Under the pieces are notes generated by a model, which did no database searches, was not told the DNA's origin, and saw only the letters and a program-made list of their open reading frames with translations. From Pseudomonas palmensis (GTDB lineage Bacteria; Pseudomonadota; Gammaproteobacteria; Pseudomonadales; Pseudomonadaceae): a stretch of DNA of 64,000 nucleotides. The position numbers and the translations under genes were made by a program. Shown here in pieces: positions 36,110 to 46,305 of this stretch. Each line of letters opens with the position of its first letter. Positions within the stretch are counted from its first letter, which is position 1. Location: positions 124,001 to 188,000 of the forward strand of contig NZ_JAFKEC010000003.1 in assembly GCF_017848315.1 (NCBI RefSeq), in the 5' to 3' direction.

Positions 36110-37096
36110 TCAACGTAATTCGCCAGCCAGGTCCAGCCCAACCAGCCGTCGCACCTCGTCAACCGGCAACTGGCTACCGAGCAATGCCTGCAATTTGCCG
36201 AACGCCGCCTCCCGGGTCATTCCGCCACCCGACAGCACACCGGCCTCGCGCAGGCGGCTGCCGGCTGCGTACACCTCCAGTTCGACCCCGCCTTCATGGC
36301 ACTGGGTGATCGCCACCACCACGATGTCACGCGCGCGGGCCTGTTCCAGCACGGCCACGAACGCATCGTCATCACACGGCCCGGTGCCGCTGCCGTAGCA
36401 TTCCAGCACCAGCCCCTGGACCCCGCTGTCGAGTGTGGCCTGCAACAGCGCGGCGTCGAGGCCTGGCACCAGCGGCAACACTGCAACCTTGGCCACCTGC
36501 AGCGGCGCGCGATAAGCCAGTGCTGCCGGTACAGGCGCCTGCGCCGCACCGCCCGAGCGCTGCAAGGTCGCGAACGGGTTCCGGCCGAAGCTGCGCACCT
36601 TGGCGGTGCGGTTTGGTGCCAGCAGCTGACCGTGGAAATACAGCTGAACACCCGGCGACGTACCCTGGCTCAGCACCTGCAGCGCCCCCGTGAGGTTCTC
36701 CCACGCATCGCTGTCCGGCGTACCGGCCGGCAGCATCGAGCCGGTGAACAGCACCGGCACCGTCAGCCCGAGCAACTGGAAGCTCATGGCGGCGGCGCTG
36801 TAGGCCAGGGTGTCGGTGCCATGCAGCACCAGCACGCCATCGCAGCCCTGGCCATCCACCGCTTCGATGATCGCGGCGCGCAGGCGCTGCCAGTAGCAGG
36901 GCGTCATGTTGGCGCTGTCGATCAGCGGCAGCAGTTCGCGGAACTGCCAGGCTGCCAGGCCCGGTTGCCCGGCCAGTTGCTCACGCATGCGCTGCTCGAA
37001 GCCCGACGCCGGGGCCAGGCCGCCGGCGCTGGCCTGCATGCCGATGGTGCCACCGGTGTACAGCACCATGATGTTGTGGGCAGGGGCCGGGGTCAT
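36110..37096 (-). CDS. ansA: Type I L-asparaginase
   Basis: This 328-aa cytosolic enzyme hydrolyses asparagine to aspartate and ammonia. It has the first catalytic threonine motif VLYTGGTIGMQ and the second HGTDTLAYSAAAMSF. The substrate region LFTGSMLPAGTPDSDAWENL follows, and the C terminus has GGG followed by TREAAFGKL. No signal peptide is present, which fits type I (low-affinity, cytosolic). Aspartate made here could feed the aspartase encoded 0.7 kb away, though the two genes are not in one operon. Confidence 0.92.
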   Translation of the reverse strand: MTPAPAHNIMVLYTGGTIGMQASAGGLAPASGFEQRMREQLAGQPGLAAWQFRELLPLIDSANMTPCYWQRLRAAIIEAVDGQGCDGVLVLHGTDTLAYSAAAMSFQLLGLTVPVLFTGSMLPAGTPDSDAWENLTGALQVLSQGTSPGVQLYFHGQLLAPNRTAKVRSFGRNPFATLQRSGGAAQAPVPAALAYRAPLQVAKVAVLPLVPGLDAALLQATLDSGVQGLVLECYGSGTGPCDDDAFVAVLEQARARDIVVVAITQCHEGGVELEVYAAGSRLREAGVLSGGGMTREAAFGKLQALLGSQLPVDEVRRLVGLDLAGELR

Positions 37097-37247
37097 GGCC
37101 TGTCTCCGTGCTCGACTGAAGGAAAGCCGACCACCTTACGCCATCCCCCGGCGCGCTGTCAGCGGCCGGGCCGCCCGAGTTCGCGATGGGCAGCGTGACG
37201 GCCAGCGGTTACCATCGCGCCTGCTTCAGGACGAAGGTGCCAAGGAC

Positions 37248-37676
37248 GTGTCGACGAACAAGTACAAATCCGCGCAAGAGCGCCTGTGCGCCGCGGTGGA
37301 CCTCAATTGCCCGGCATGCGGCCACGTCTGGTTGCCGAGCGAGGGCGAGCTGGAAACGCTCATGGGCGGGCAGCCGCTCACCTGTGCAAAGTGTGCCCAG
37401 GCGCTGGTGTTGCCCGAGGCGGATCACCGGGCCATGAAGCGCCACCTCAGCCGTTCCAACTGGGCAGACCTGATCAGCGGGCTGGGCGTGGTGCTGTGCT
37501 TTATCGGGGTGCTCACGGTGCGCCATTACACGGGCGATCTGACCGCCTTCATGGTGGCGCTCTGCCTGGCGTTCGTGTGGTGGTTCATGAAGGAGATCGT
37601 CAGCGATTCGACCTTCCTGAATGTGCTGCTGCTGCCCTCGTCGGCAGAAGCAGCCGACACTACCCGTTCCCTTTAG
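37248..37676 (+). CDS. Zinc-ribbon membrane protein of unknown function
   Basis: This 142-aa protein (GTG start, AAGGA just before it) has an N-terminal cytosolic zinc ribbon (CPACGHVW near residue 20, CAKC near 47, the MJ0042 style). Two membrane segments follow near residues 79-99 and 104-120 (LISGLGVVLCFIGVLTV and AFMVALCLAFVWWFM). The layout suggests a metal-binding sensor or scaffold at the inner membrane, but no function is known. The longer in-frame ATG at 36906 lies inside the asparaginase gene and is not credible. Confidence 0.7.
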   Translation: MSTNKYKSAQERLCAAVDLNCPACGHVWLPSEGELETLMGGQPLTCAKCAQALVLPEADHRAMKRHLSRSNWADLISGLGVVLCFIGVLTVRHYTGDLTAFMVALCLAFVWWFMKEIVSDSTFLNVLLLPSSAEAADTTRSL

Positions 37677-37711
37677 GCGCCGGCATTGCTGGCGAAGGTC
37701 GCACCGCAGGC

Positions 37712-37746
37712 AAAAAAAAGGGCCCGGAGACAAAGTCCCTGGGCCC
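37712..37746 (-). terminator. Intrinsic terminator of aspA
   Basis: Read on the minus strand, GGGCCC (37741-37746) and GGGCCC (37720-37725) pair with additional interior pairing, and eight T follow (A-run at 37712-37719 on the plus strand). It lies 56 bp past the aspA stop. Confidence 0.88.
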
Positions 37747-37802
37747 TCAAAAGGTGAGAGGTGTCTAGTCCCTCAACCTGGTGAGCGGTAGTACGGCGTC
37801 GG

Positions 37803-39227
<1,425 letters not shown>

Positions 39228-39405
39228 GATAGAGATCATCTCGAGTTAGGCCCGGCACATGCCGGAATGGCGCCAATCCTAGGCCTGCACGGATTTTGCG
39301 GCCAATGCTGTTGCACGCTAACCTATGCACAAACGGCATAACGTTCCATGTGACGCCAATTGACATTCGAGCGTGTACCATTTTGGTGCATGCCTGGAGA
39401 GCCCG

Positions 39406-40311
39406 ATGAACCTCGAAAGCAAATGGCTGGAAGATTTCAGCGCCCTGGCCGCCACCCGCAGCTTTTCCCAGGCGGCGGAGCGTCGCTTCGTGACCCAGCC
39501 GGCGTTCAGCCGGCGCATTCGCAGCCTGGAGGCTGCGTTGGGGCTGACCCTGGTCAACCGCTCGCGCACGCCGATCGAGTTGACCGCTGCCGGCCAACTG
39601 TTCCTGGTGACGGCGCGCACGGTGGTCGACCAGCTGGGCGAGGTGCTGCGCCACTTGCATCACCTGGAAGGCGGGCAGGGCGAGGTGATCCAGGTGGCGG
39701 CGGCGCACTCGCTGGCGCTGGGCTTCTTTCCGCGCTGGATCGCGCAGTTGCGCAACGACGGTCTGAACATCGCCACGCGGCTGGTGGCGACCAACGTCGG
39801 CGATGCGGTGCACGCCCTGCGCGAAGGTGGCTGCGACCTGATGCTGGCGTTCTACGACCCGGATGCGGCCCTGCAGATGGACGCCGAGATCTTCCCCTCG
39901 CTGCACCTGGGGCACACCGAGATGCTGCCGGTGTGTGCAGCGGATGCCGACGGCAAGCCGCTGTTCGACCTGGAAAACGACGCCAGCGTGCCCTTGCTGG
40001 CCTACAGCGCCGGAGCGTTTCTGGGGCGCTCGGTGAATCTGCTGCTGCGCCAGCGCAACCTGCGCTTTACCACCATCTACGAAACCGCCATGGCCGACAG
40101 CCTCAAGAGCATGGCCCTGGAAGGCCTGGGTATTGCCTGGGTGCCGCGCCTGTCGGCCCGTGCCGAGCTTGAACGTGGCGAGCTGGTGATCTGTGGCGGT
40201 GCGCAATGGCACGTGCCGCTGGAGATCCGCCTGTACCGCTGCGCGCTGGTGCGCAAGGCCAACGTGCGCCTGCTGTGGCGCAAGCTCGAAGGCGGGCCGG
40301 CGACAGCTTGA
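39406..40311 (+). CDS. LysR-type regulator divergent from aspA
   Basis: This 301-aa regulator has the LTTR helix-turn-helix at about residues 5-62 ([40 protein letters not shown]) and a complete ligand-binding domain. The divergent arrangement with aspA (178 bp between starts) suggests it controls aspA in response to aspartate or a C4 acid; that is an inference. ATG 39406 with GGAGAG nearby is preferred to the ATG 33 bases upstream. Confidence 0.88.
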   Translation: MNLESKWLEDFSALAATRSFSQAAERRFVTQPAFSRRIRSLEAALGLTLVNRSRTPIELTAAGQLFLVTARTVVDQLGEVLRHLHHLEGGQGEVIQVAAAHSLALGFFPRWIAQLRNDGLNIATRLVATNVGDAVHALREGGCDLMLAFYDPDAALQMDAEIFPSLHLGHTEMLPVCAADADGKPLFDLENDASVPLLAYSAGAFLGRSVNLLLRQRNLRFTTIYETAMADSLKSMALEGLGIAWVPRLSARAELERGELVICGGAQWHVPLEIRLYRCALVRKANVRLLWRKLEGGPATA

Positions 40312-40444
40312 CTCCAGAGTCAGCCCGAAGCCCTGAAAAAGCCCGAAAAATAAGGCTTACAGTTGGTCGCCGGGGTGCATCAAACACACGGCTTTACGAT
40401 ATACTGCGCGGCCTTCGGTCGGTACACCCGGCCCTAATTCGCAT

Positions 40445-40486
40445 AACAAGCCACGCCGGTCGTCCCTGCGTGGCTTGTTGTTTTTT
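40445..40486 (+). terminator. Intrinsic terminator in the purE leader
   Basis: AACAAGCCACGC (40445-40456) pairs perfectly with GCGTGGCTTGTT (40468-40479), 12 bp around an 11-nt loop, followed by G and six T. A possible -10 element TATACT lies upstream at 40400-40405, so the terminator would sit between a purE promoter and the purE start (40524). It could instead mark the end of a transcript running in from the LysR gene. Confidence 0.85.
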
Positions 40487-40523
40487 GACGCGCCTGAAGG
40501 CGCCCAAGAGAAGAGGCTCGACG

Positions 40524-41015
40524 ATGAGTGCACTGGTTGGCGTGATCATGGGCTCCAAGTCCGATTGGTCCACCCTTAGCCACACCGCCGATATGCTGGA
40601 AAAACTCGGCATTCCCTACGAAGTGAAGGTGGTTTCCGCCCACCGCACGCCGGACCTGCTGTTCCAGTACGCCGAAGAGGCCGAAGGCCGTGGCATCGAG
40701 GTGATCATCGCCGGTGCCGGTGGCGCTGCCCACCTGCCAGGCATGTGCGCCGCCAAGACCCACCTGCCGGTGCTGGGTGTGCCGGTGCAGTCGGCCATGC
40801 TCTCGGGCGTCGATTCGCTGCTGTCGATCGTGCAGATGCCGGCCGGCATCCCGGTTGCCACTCTGGCCATCGGCAAGGCCGGCGCGATCAACGCCGCGCT
40901 GCTCTCGGCGAGCATCCTGGGCGCCAAGCACCCGCAGTTCCATACCGTTCTGAAACAGTTCCGCGCTGAGCAGACAGACAACGTTCTGGACAATCCAGAC
41001 CCGCGCCAGGCCTGA
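40524..41015 (+). CDS. purE: N5-carboxyaminoimidazole ribonucleotide mutase
   Basis: This 163-aa class I PurE converts N5-CAIR to CAIR in purine synthesis. The motifs GSKSDW (residues 10-15), VVSAHRTPD (about 39-47) and [11 protein letters not shown] are all present. Length is standard. AAGAGG stands 9 bases before the ATG. It is followed 10 bp later by purK, which makes its substrate, so the two form a typical operon. A terminator hairpin in the leader (40445-40486) suggests possible attenuation. Confidence 0.96.
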   Translation: MSALVGVIMGSKSDWSTLSHTADMLEKLGIPYEVKVVSAHRTPDLLFQYAEEAEGRGIEVIIAGAGGAAHLPGMCAAKTHLPVLGVPVQSAMLSGVDSLLSIVQMPAGIPVATLAIGKAGAINAALLSASILGAKHPQFHTVLKQFRAEQTDNVLDNPDPRQA

Positions 41016-41025
41016 GGTCACACGC

Positions 41026-42108
41026 ATGAAAATCGGTGTAATCGGTGGCGGCCAACTGGGCCGCATGCTGGCCCTGGCGGGTACCCCGCTGGGCATGAAC
41101 TTCGCTTTCCTCGACCCGGCCCCTGACGCCTGTGCGGCCGCTCTGGGCGAGCACCTGCGTGCCGACTACGGCGACCAGGATCACCTGCGCCAGCTGGCCG
41201 ACGAAGTCGACCTGGTGACCTTCGAATTCGAAAGCGTGCCAGCCGAGACGGTGGCCTTCCTGTCGCAGTTCGTGCCGGTGTATCCGAGCGCCGAAGCGCT
41301 GCGCATCGCCCGCGACCGGCTGTTCGAGAAGAGCATGTTCCGTGACCTGGGCATCCCGACCCCGGCCTTCGCCGACATCCAGTCGCAAGCCGACCTGGAG
41401 GCCGCCGTCGCCAGCATCGGCCTGCCGGCCGTGCTCAAGACCCGCACCCTGGGTTATGACGGCAAGGGCCAGAAGGTGCTCCGCACCGAAGCCGATGTTG
41501 TCGACACGTTCGCCGAACTTGGTAGCGTGCCCTGCCTGCTGGAGGGCTTCGTGCCGTTCACCGGCGAGGTGTCGCTGATTGCCGTTCGCGGCCGCGATGG
41601 CGAGACGCGCTTCTACCCGCTGGTGCACAACACCCACGACAGCGGCATCCTGCGCCTGTCGGTGGCCAGCGAAGACCACCTGCTGCAGGGCCTGGCCGAA
41701 GACTACGCGAGCCGTGTGCTCGAGCAGCTCGACTATGTCGGCGTGCTGGCGTTCGAGTTCTTCGAGGTCGACGGTGGCCTGAAGGCCAACGAGATCGCGC
41801 CGCGTGTGCACAACTCCGGGCACTGGACCATCGAAGGCGCCGAGTGCAGCCAGTTCGAGAACCACCTGCGCGCCGTGGCCGGCCTGCCGCTGGGCTCGAC
41901 CGCCAAGGTCGGCGAAAGCGCCATGCTCAACTTCATCGGCGAAGTGCCGGCGGTGGCCGCGGTCGTGGCTATCGACGACTGTCACCTGCATCACTACGGC
42001 AAGGCCTTCAAGGCCGGGCGCAAGGTCGGTCACGCCACCCTGCGCTGCGCCGACATGGCCACGCTGGAGCAGAAGATCCAGCAGGTCGAAGCGCTCATCG
42101 CAGGCTGA
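41026..42108 (+). CDS. purK: N5-carboxyaminoimidazole ribonucleotide synthase
   Basis: This 360-aa ATP-grasp enzyme carboxylates aminoimidazole ribonucleotide with ATP and bicarbonate. It has the N-terminal GGGQLGRMLALAG, the ATP-binding loop VLKTRTLGYDGKGQ, the metal-binding FEFFEVDG and EIAPRVHNSGHWT. It lies 10 bp after purE in the same operon. Confidence 0.96.
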   Translation: MKIGVIGGGQLGRMLALAGTPLGMNFAFLDPAPDACAAALGEHLRADYGDQDHLRQLADEVDLVTFEFESVPAETVAFLSQFVPVYPSAEALRIARDRLFEKSMFRDLGIPTPAFADIQSQADLEAAVASIGLPAVLKTRTLGYDGKGQKVLRTEADVVDTFAELGSVPCLLEGFVPFTGEVSLIAVRGRDGETRFYPLVHNTHDSGILRLSVASEDHLLQGLAEDYASRVLEQLDYVGVLAFEFFEVDGGLKANEIAPRVHNSGHWTIEGAECSQFENHLRAVAGLPLGSTAKVGESAMLNFIGEVPAVAAVVAIDDCHLHHYGKAFKAGRKVGHATLRCADMATLEQKIQQVEALIAG

Positions 42109-42200
42109 GCGGAACCATTCCCGCCGCGCATCCCTCTGATGGCAGGATGCCAAAGCGCTGACTAGGCTTTGGCTCGTGCACTCAATTCAGAGGGAATGCC

Positions 42201-42446
42201 ATGGGTATCATCGGAACCATCTTCATCGGCCTGATCGTCGGCTTGCTGGCACGTTTTCTGAAGCCGGGCGACGACAGCATGGGCTGGATCATGACCATTC
42301 TGCTGGGTATCGCCGGCTCTCTGGCGGCGACCTACGGTGGCCAGGCGCTGGGGATCTACCATGCGGGCGAGGGTGCTGGCTTCCTCGGTGCACTGGTGGG
42401 TGCAATCATCCTGCTGGTGATCTACGGCATGATCAAAAAGCGCTGA
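42201..42446 (+). CDS. GlsB/YeaQ/YmgE-family small membrane protein
   Basis: This 81-aa protein has three membrane helices rich in glycine (IIGTIFIGLIVGLLARFL, IMTILLGIAGSLAATYGG, GFLGALVGAIILLVIYGMI). The family pattern matches the transglycosylase-associated/stress-response YeaQ family. AGAGGGA precedes the ATG. Function is poorly defined and is often linked to stress. It is followed by a hairpin terminator that overlaps the next gene's start. Confidence 0.9.
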   Translation: MGIIGTIFIGLIVGLLARFLKPGDDSMGWIMTILLGIAGSLAATYGGQALGIYHAGEGAGFLGALVGAIILLVIYGMIKKR

Positions 42447-42458
42447 CAGGACGCTAGA

Positions 42459-43031
42459 ATGCTCGGCAACTTTCCGTCAGTTGCCGAGCTTTTTTTCATG
42501 CGCCGAGTCGTACTGCTTACCCTGTTGCTGTGTAGTGGCCTGGCCCGCGCCGAGCTGCCCGAGACCGACTGGCTGGAGCTGATGCCCAAGTCGGACCAGA
42601 AGGCGCTGGAGCAGATGCCCGAGATCGACCACAACTCCCCCGAGGCGATGGGTACCTTTACCGAGAAGGGTGGCCTGAAGCAGAGCAAGGGCCTGCCGGC
42701 GGTGATGTATTCGAGCAAGACGGTGGCTGCCATGAACGGCAGGCAGATCCGTCTGGGCGGGTACCCGGTGCCGCTGGAAACCGACGCCAAGGGCAACAGC
42801 ACGCTGTTCTTCCTCGTACCCTATCCGGGCGCCTGCATCCATGTACCGCCACCGCCGCCCAACCAGCTGGTGCTGGTGCGTTATCCCCATGGCCTGAAGC
42901 TGGACGATATCTACACGCCGCTGTGGGTCAGCGGCACGCTGAAGGTGGAGAAGGTCAGCAATGACCTGGCCGATGCGGCGTATGCGCTGGATGCGGGGAA
43001 GGTGAGGGTGGTGGAGGACTCCGACCTGTAA
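42459..43031 (+). CDS. DUF3299 family exported protein
   Basis: This protein (190 aa from 42459, 177 aa from 42498) has a signal peptide (MRRVVLLTLLLCSGLARA). The mature domain has the DUF3299 pattern (DWLELMPKSDQKALEQMP, IRLGGYPVPLE, FFLVPYPGACIHVPPPPPNQLV, TPLWVSGTLKVE). The start is open. ATG 42459 has AGGA about 7 bases upstream, but the first 13 codons then encode the terminator hairpin. ATG 42498 opens the signal peptide directly but has only a T-run before it. Function of the family is unknown. Confidence 0.82.
   Translation: MLGNFPSVAELFFMRRVVLLTLLLCSGLARAELPETDWLELMPKSDQKALEQMPEIDHNSPEAMGTFTEKGGLKQSKGLPAVMYSSKTVAAMNGRQIRLGGYPVPLETDAKGNSTLFFLVPYPGACIHVPPPPPNQLVLVRYPHGLKLDDIYTPLWVSGTLKVEKVSNDLADAAYALDAGKVRVVEDSDL
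42461..42496 (+). terminator. Intrinsic terminator overlapping the next gene's start
   Basis: GCTCGGCAACT (42461-42471) pairs perfectly with AGTTGCCGAGC (42479-42489) around a 7-nt loop and is followed by seven T (42490-42496). It ends one base before ATG 42498 and begins within the earlier possible start codon, ATG 42459. Confidence 0.9.
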
Positions 43032-43047
43032 CCGCGTCGTCTGCATC

Positions 43048-43126
43048 GCGGGTCAAGCCCGCTCCCACAGGTACAGTGCTGCCCTCATGATCAGTGCAAT
43101 GCCCGGTGGGAGCGGGCTTGACCCGC
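43048..43126. repeat. Pair of inverted REP elements
   Basis: Two 21-base arms (43048-43068 and 43106-43126) are perfect inverted copies, each with the core GCGGGTCAAGCCCGCTCCCA typical of P. putida REP sequences, separated by 37 nt. They lie between the convergent DUF3299 and mutarotase genes. Confidence 0.88.
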
Positions 43127-43135
43127 TATAGCGGT

Positions 43136-44032
43136 CTAGAGCGGTTCGCTGCCGATACTGACACTCAGCGAATGGGTCGCCCCGGGCGCAAGTTCCACCA
43201 CGTCATCCCACACGTTCGCCGTCTCGATGCACAGCATCCGCTGCCAGCCGTCATCGGCCATGTCCGTGAGCTGCGCGGCGCGGTCCACCCATGGGTTCCA
43301 GATCACCGCCGAACGCGAACCCTGGGTACGCAGGGTGATACGCCGGTTCCAGCCCGGGTCGACGATGCTCAGACGCTCAGGTGCCTGCAGGTAGATGCGG
43401 TCGGTTTCCCCGGCAAACCCCAGGTCGCCCTGCTGGGTGCGTTGCTCCCAGTCTGCCAGCGTCTCGATGTAGGCCAGCCCGTCCACGCCGTCAACCCGCG
43501 CGCCACGCACATCGCTGACTGCAAAGTAGCTGTGCAGCGCCTGGCTGAGGGTGACGCTGCCACTGCCCAGGTTGTGGCTGTCGAGGGTCAGCGCCAGTTC
43601 TTCGCCGAGCACGATGCTCAGTTTCAGTTCTACCGTGTGCGGCCAGCCGGGTAGCTCTCCCAACGCTTGGGGGAGCGTGAAGTCTACGCGTACCGAATCC
43701 GCACTGCTGTCGATACCCAGCAACTGCCAGTCACGCCCGCGCACCAGCCCGTGGGCCGGGGCCTCGGCGCCGTGGAACATGGCCTGTACGGCCGCTGGGT
43801 TGCGTTGCAGGTTGCCGAACCAGGGCCAGCACACCGGGGCACCGGCGCGCACCGATTTGCCCTGCCTGAAGATCGCCTGATCGCTGAGCCACAGCAGCGG
43901 CGGCTCGCCCACGCGCTGGTAACTGAGCACCTGTGCGCCCTGCTGGGCAATCAGCAGCTCGGCGCGAGGCGTGGTGATACGCCAGCAGGCAAGCTCGCCA
44001 TGCTGTTCGACTTCTACCTTGGATGTGGACAT
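43136..44032 (-). CDS. D-hexose-6-phosphate mutarotase (YeaD-like)
   Basis: This 298-aa aldose-1-epimerase-superfamily protein interconverts anomers of hexose-6-phosphates. The pattern VLSYQRVGEPPLLWLSDQAIFRQGKSVRAGAPVCWPWFG is characteristic of the YeaD group, with HGLVRGRDW carrying the catalytic His and a later SQALHSYFAVSD His. It may act with glucose-6-phosphate metabolism (zwf) but is not near it. It is a separate unit upstream of a thioesterase stop on the same strand. Confidence 0.9.
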   Translation of the reverse strand: MSTSKVEVEQHGELACWRITTPRAELLIAQQGAQVLSYQRVGEPPLLWLSDQAIFRQGKSVRAGAPVCWPWFGNLQRNPAAVQAMFHGAEAPAHGLVRGRDWQLLGIDSSADSVRVDFTLPQALGELPGWPHTVELKLSIVLGEELALTLDSHNLGSGSVTLSQALHSYFAVSDVRGARVDGVDGLAYIETLADWEQRTQQGDLGFAGETDRIYLQAPERLSIVDPGWNRRITLRTQGSRSAVIWNPWVDRAAQLTDMADDGWQRMLCIETANVWDDVVELAPGATHSLSVSIGSEPL

Positions 44033-44104
44033 GCGTTGCTCTCGAAGGGTGGCCTACGAGGTCTTGGACCTCGCGCAGACCCTCGAGTTTAGCGCGCCCC
44101 AGGC

Positions 44105-44506
44105 TCAGCGACGAGGCGGCACCGAGCGGGTGCGGCCGCTGCCGTCGATGGCGACGAACACGAACACTGCCTCGGTGACCTTGCGCCATTCACTGCTCAG
44201 CGGGTCGTCGCTCCACACCTCGACCATCATCTGGATCGAGCTGCGGCCGATTTCCAGGGTCTGGGTATAGAAGGACAGTTGCGCGCCCACCGCCACCGGC
44301 ACCAGAAAGGCCATGCGGTCGATCGCCACGGTGGCGACGCGCCCACCTGCGACTCGGCTGGCCATGGCCGTGCCGGCCAGGTCCATCTGGGCGACCAGCC
44401 AGCCGCCGAAGATATCGCCGAAACCGTTGGTTTCACGGGGCAATGCGGTGATCTGCAAGGCCAGGTCGCCTTGCGGAATAGGATCTTCTTGTTCGAGTTC
44501 AATCAT
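44105..44506 (-). CDS. YciA-type acyl-CoA thioesterase
   Basis: This 133-aa hotdog-fold protein has the acyl-CoA thioesterase motif GDIFGGWLVAQMDLAGTAMA with the catalytic Asp, then the AIDRMAFLVPVAVGAQLSFYTQTLEIGRSSIQMMVEVW strand set. It would hydrolyse acyl-CoA esters in the cytosol. Length is standard for YciA. It lies 72 bp before the mutarotase gene on the same strand. Confidence 0.9.
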   Translation of the reverse strand: MIELEQEDPIPQGDLALQITALPRETNGFGDIFGGWLVAQMDLAGTAMASRVAGGRVATVAIDRMAFLVPVAVGAQLSFYTQTLEIGRSSIQMMVEVWSDDPLSSEWRKVTEAVFVFVAIDGSGRTRSVPPRR

Positions 44507-44865
44507 GCCGGGGTGCCTCTGACCCGTAACGCTTCGTTGGTTTGCGCTGGTGCGGACGCCGCGAAAAACGATTCAGCACGAACATACTACGCTGCTTCGC
44601 TCTGCCGTGCGGCGAAGGGAAACTCTGCGAAACCGACTAAGCATACCTAGCGGCGTTTTCGCACAACATCCCACACAAGGCGTAACCGTTTGATACGAGC
44701 GGCCAGTATATAGAGCCGCGCGTGGGGCGACGACCATGCGGTCATGATTATCTGCCCCGATTATGTCGATCCATGTGCTTTTTCGAACAATTTGCTATCG
44801 TTCGACCTCCTGACAGGCCGGGGCCAGCGCTGCCGCGGCCTGATTTGCCAATAAGAGACGCTTCG
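44507..44865. other. 359-bp intergenic region upstream of the MFS gene
   Basis: The region separates a divergent thioesterase and MFS transporter. I find no open frame with homology, no tRNA and no clear operator. A GGGGC/GCCCC pair around 44723-44761 could form a weak stem. Confidence 0.4.
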
Positions 44866-46155
44866 ATGACCTCCGTGCCCCCCTCCATAGAGCAGCCCTC
44901 GCGGCCGCTCACCCGCAGTGACTACAAGACCCTGTCGCTCTCCGCCCTGGGCGGGGCGCTGGAGTTCTACGACTTCATCATCTTCGTGTTCTTCGCCGCG
45001 GTGGTGGGCAAGCTGTTCTTTCCGGTCGACATGCCCGAGTGGCTGCGCCTGATGCAGACCTTCGGCATCTTCGCTGCCGGCTACCTGGCGCGCCCGCTGG
45101 GCGGCATCGTGATGGCCCACTTCGGCGACCTGCTGGGGCGCAAGAAGATGTTCACCCTGAGCATCTTCATGATGGCCGTGCCGACACTGATCATGGGCCT
45201 GCTGCCCACCTACGCGCAGATCGGCATGTGGGCACCGATCCTGTTGCTGCTGATGCGCGTGATCCAGGGCGCCGCCATTGGCGGTGAAGTGCCGGGTGCC
45301 TGGGTGTTCGTGTCCGAACACGTGCCGGCGCGCAACATCGGCTACGCCTGCGGCACGCTGACGGCGGGCCTCACCTCGGGCATCCTGCTCGGCTCGCTGG
45401 TCGCGACCCTGATCAACACCGTGTACACCCCCGAGCAACTGAGCGACTACGCCTGGCGGATCCCGTTCCTGCTCGGCGGCGTGTTCGGCCTGTTTTCGGT
45501 GTACCTGCGCCGCTGGCTGCACGAAACCCCGGTGTTCGCCGAGATGCAGCAGCGCAAGGCATTGGCCGAGGAAGTGCCGCTGCGCGCGGTGCTGCGTGAC
45601 CACCGTGGCGCCATCGTACTGTCGATGCTGCTGACCTGGCTGCTGTCGGCCGGCATCATCGTGGTCATCCTGATGACCCCGACCGTGTTGCAGACCCTCT
45701 ACGGCATCAGCGCCACCGAGGCCCTCAAGGCCAACAGCCTGGCCATCGTGCTGCTGAGCATCGGCTGCATCGTGGCCGGGCGCCTGGCCGACCGCTTCGG
45801 CGCCGGGCGCGTGTTCATCGTCGGCAGCCTGGCGCTGCTGGCCAGCTCCTGGAGCTTCTACCACAACCTGGCGGCGCACCCTGAGTGGCTGTACCCGATG
45901 TACGCCGTTACCGGGCTGTGCGTGGGCATCGTCGGTGCGGTGCCTTACGTGATGGTGCGCGCCTTCCCGCCGGTGGTGCGTTTCAGCGGCCTGTCGTTTT
46001 CCTACAACCTGGCCTACGCGATCTTCGGTGGCCTGACCCCGATCATGGTCACCTCGCTGATGAAGTTCAGCCCGCTCGGCCCGGCCTACTATGTCGCCGG
46101 CATCTGCACCCTGGGCCTGCTGGTAGGCATCTACCTGCTGCTCACCAAGCGCTGA
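44866..46155 (+). CDS. MFS transporter, metabolite:H+ symporter type
   Basis: This 429-aa protein has 12 predicted membrane helices. The MHS pattern is clear: LGGALEFYDFIIFVFFA in helix 1, RPLGGIVMAHFGDLLGRKKMF in the loop between helices 2 and 3, and RVIQGAAIGGEVPGAWVFVSEH in helix 4. Such transporters import organic acids or zwitterions with protons (citrate, 2-oxoglutarate, proline/betaine); the substrate is not predictable. ATG 44866 is chosen over 44722 because the long form adds an unlikely leader. Confidence 0.88.
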   Translation: MTSVPPSIEQPSRPLTRSDYKTLSLSALGGALEFYDFIIFVFFAAVVGKLFFPVDMPEWLRLMQTFGIFAAGYLARPLGGIVMAHFGDLLGRKKMFTLSIFMMAVPTLIMGLLPTYAQIGMWAPILLLLMRVIQGAAIGGEVPGAWVFVSEHVPARNIGYACGTLTAGLTSGILLGSLVATLINTVYTPEQLSDYAWRIPFLLGGVFGLFSVYLRRWLHETPVFAEMQQRKALAEEVPLRAVLRDHRGAIVLSMLLTWLLSAGIIVVILMTPTVLQTLYGISATEALKANSLAIVLLSIGCIVAGRLADRFGAGRVFIVGSLALLASSWSFYHNLAAHPEWLYPMYAVTGLCVGIVGAVPYVMVRAFPPVVRFSGLSFSYNLAYAIFGGLTPIMVTSLMKFSPLGPAYYVAGICTLGLLVGIYLLLTKR

Positions 46156-46217
46156 AACCCCGCCCCGCGTCCGCTATAAGGGCCATCCCTCGAACGAGGT
46201 GATGGCCTTTCATCTAA

Positions 46218-46246
46218 TTGTCACATTCAGTTCATAGAGTAGTCAT
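46218..46246 (+). promoter_or_regulatory. Pho box (three 7-bp repeats) upstream of pstS
   Basis: TTGTCAC, AGTTCAT and TAGTCAT repeat at an 11-bp period (46218, 46229, 46240), matching the CTGTCAT-N4-CTGTCAT PhoB site. They lie 60-88 bp before pstS. Confidence 0.85.
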
Positions 46247-46305
46247 ACGGCCTGCAGATACTTGGGCCCGATCCATCTACCCCCAATTCCTGCTAGGAGT
46301 AAGGC

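Noticed and set aside
36906..37247. N-terminal extension of the zinc-ribbon membrane protein
   Set aside because: The extended frame lies across the asparaginase coding region and has no domain; the GTG at 37248 with a ribosome site is a better start.
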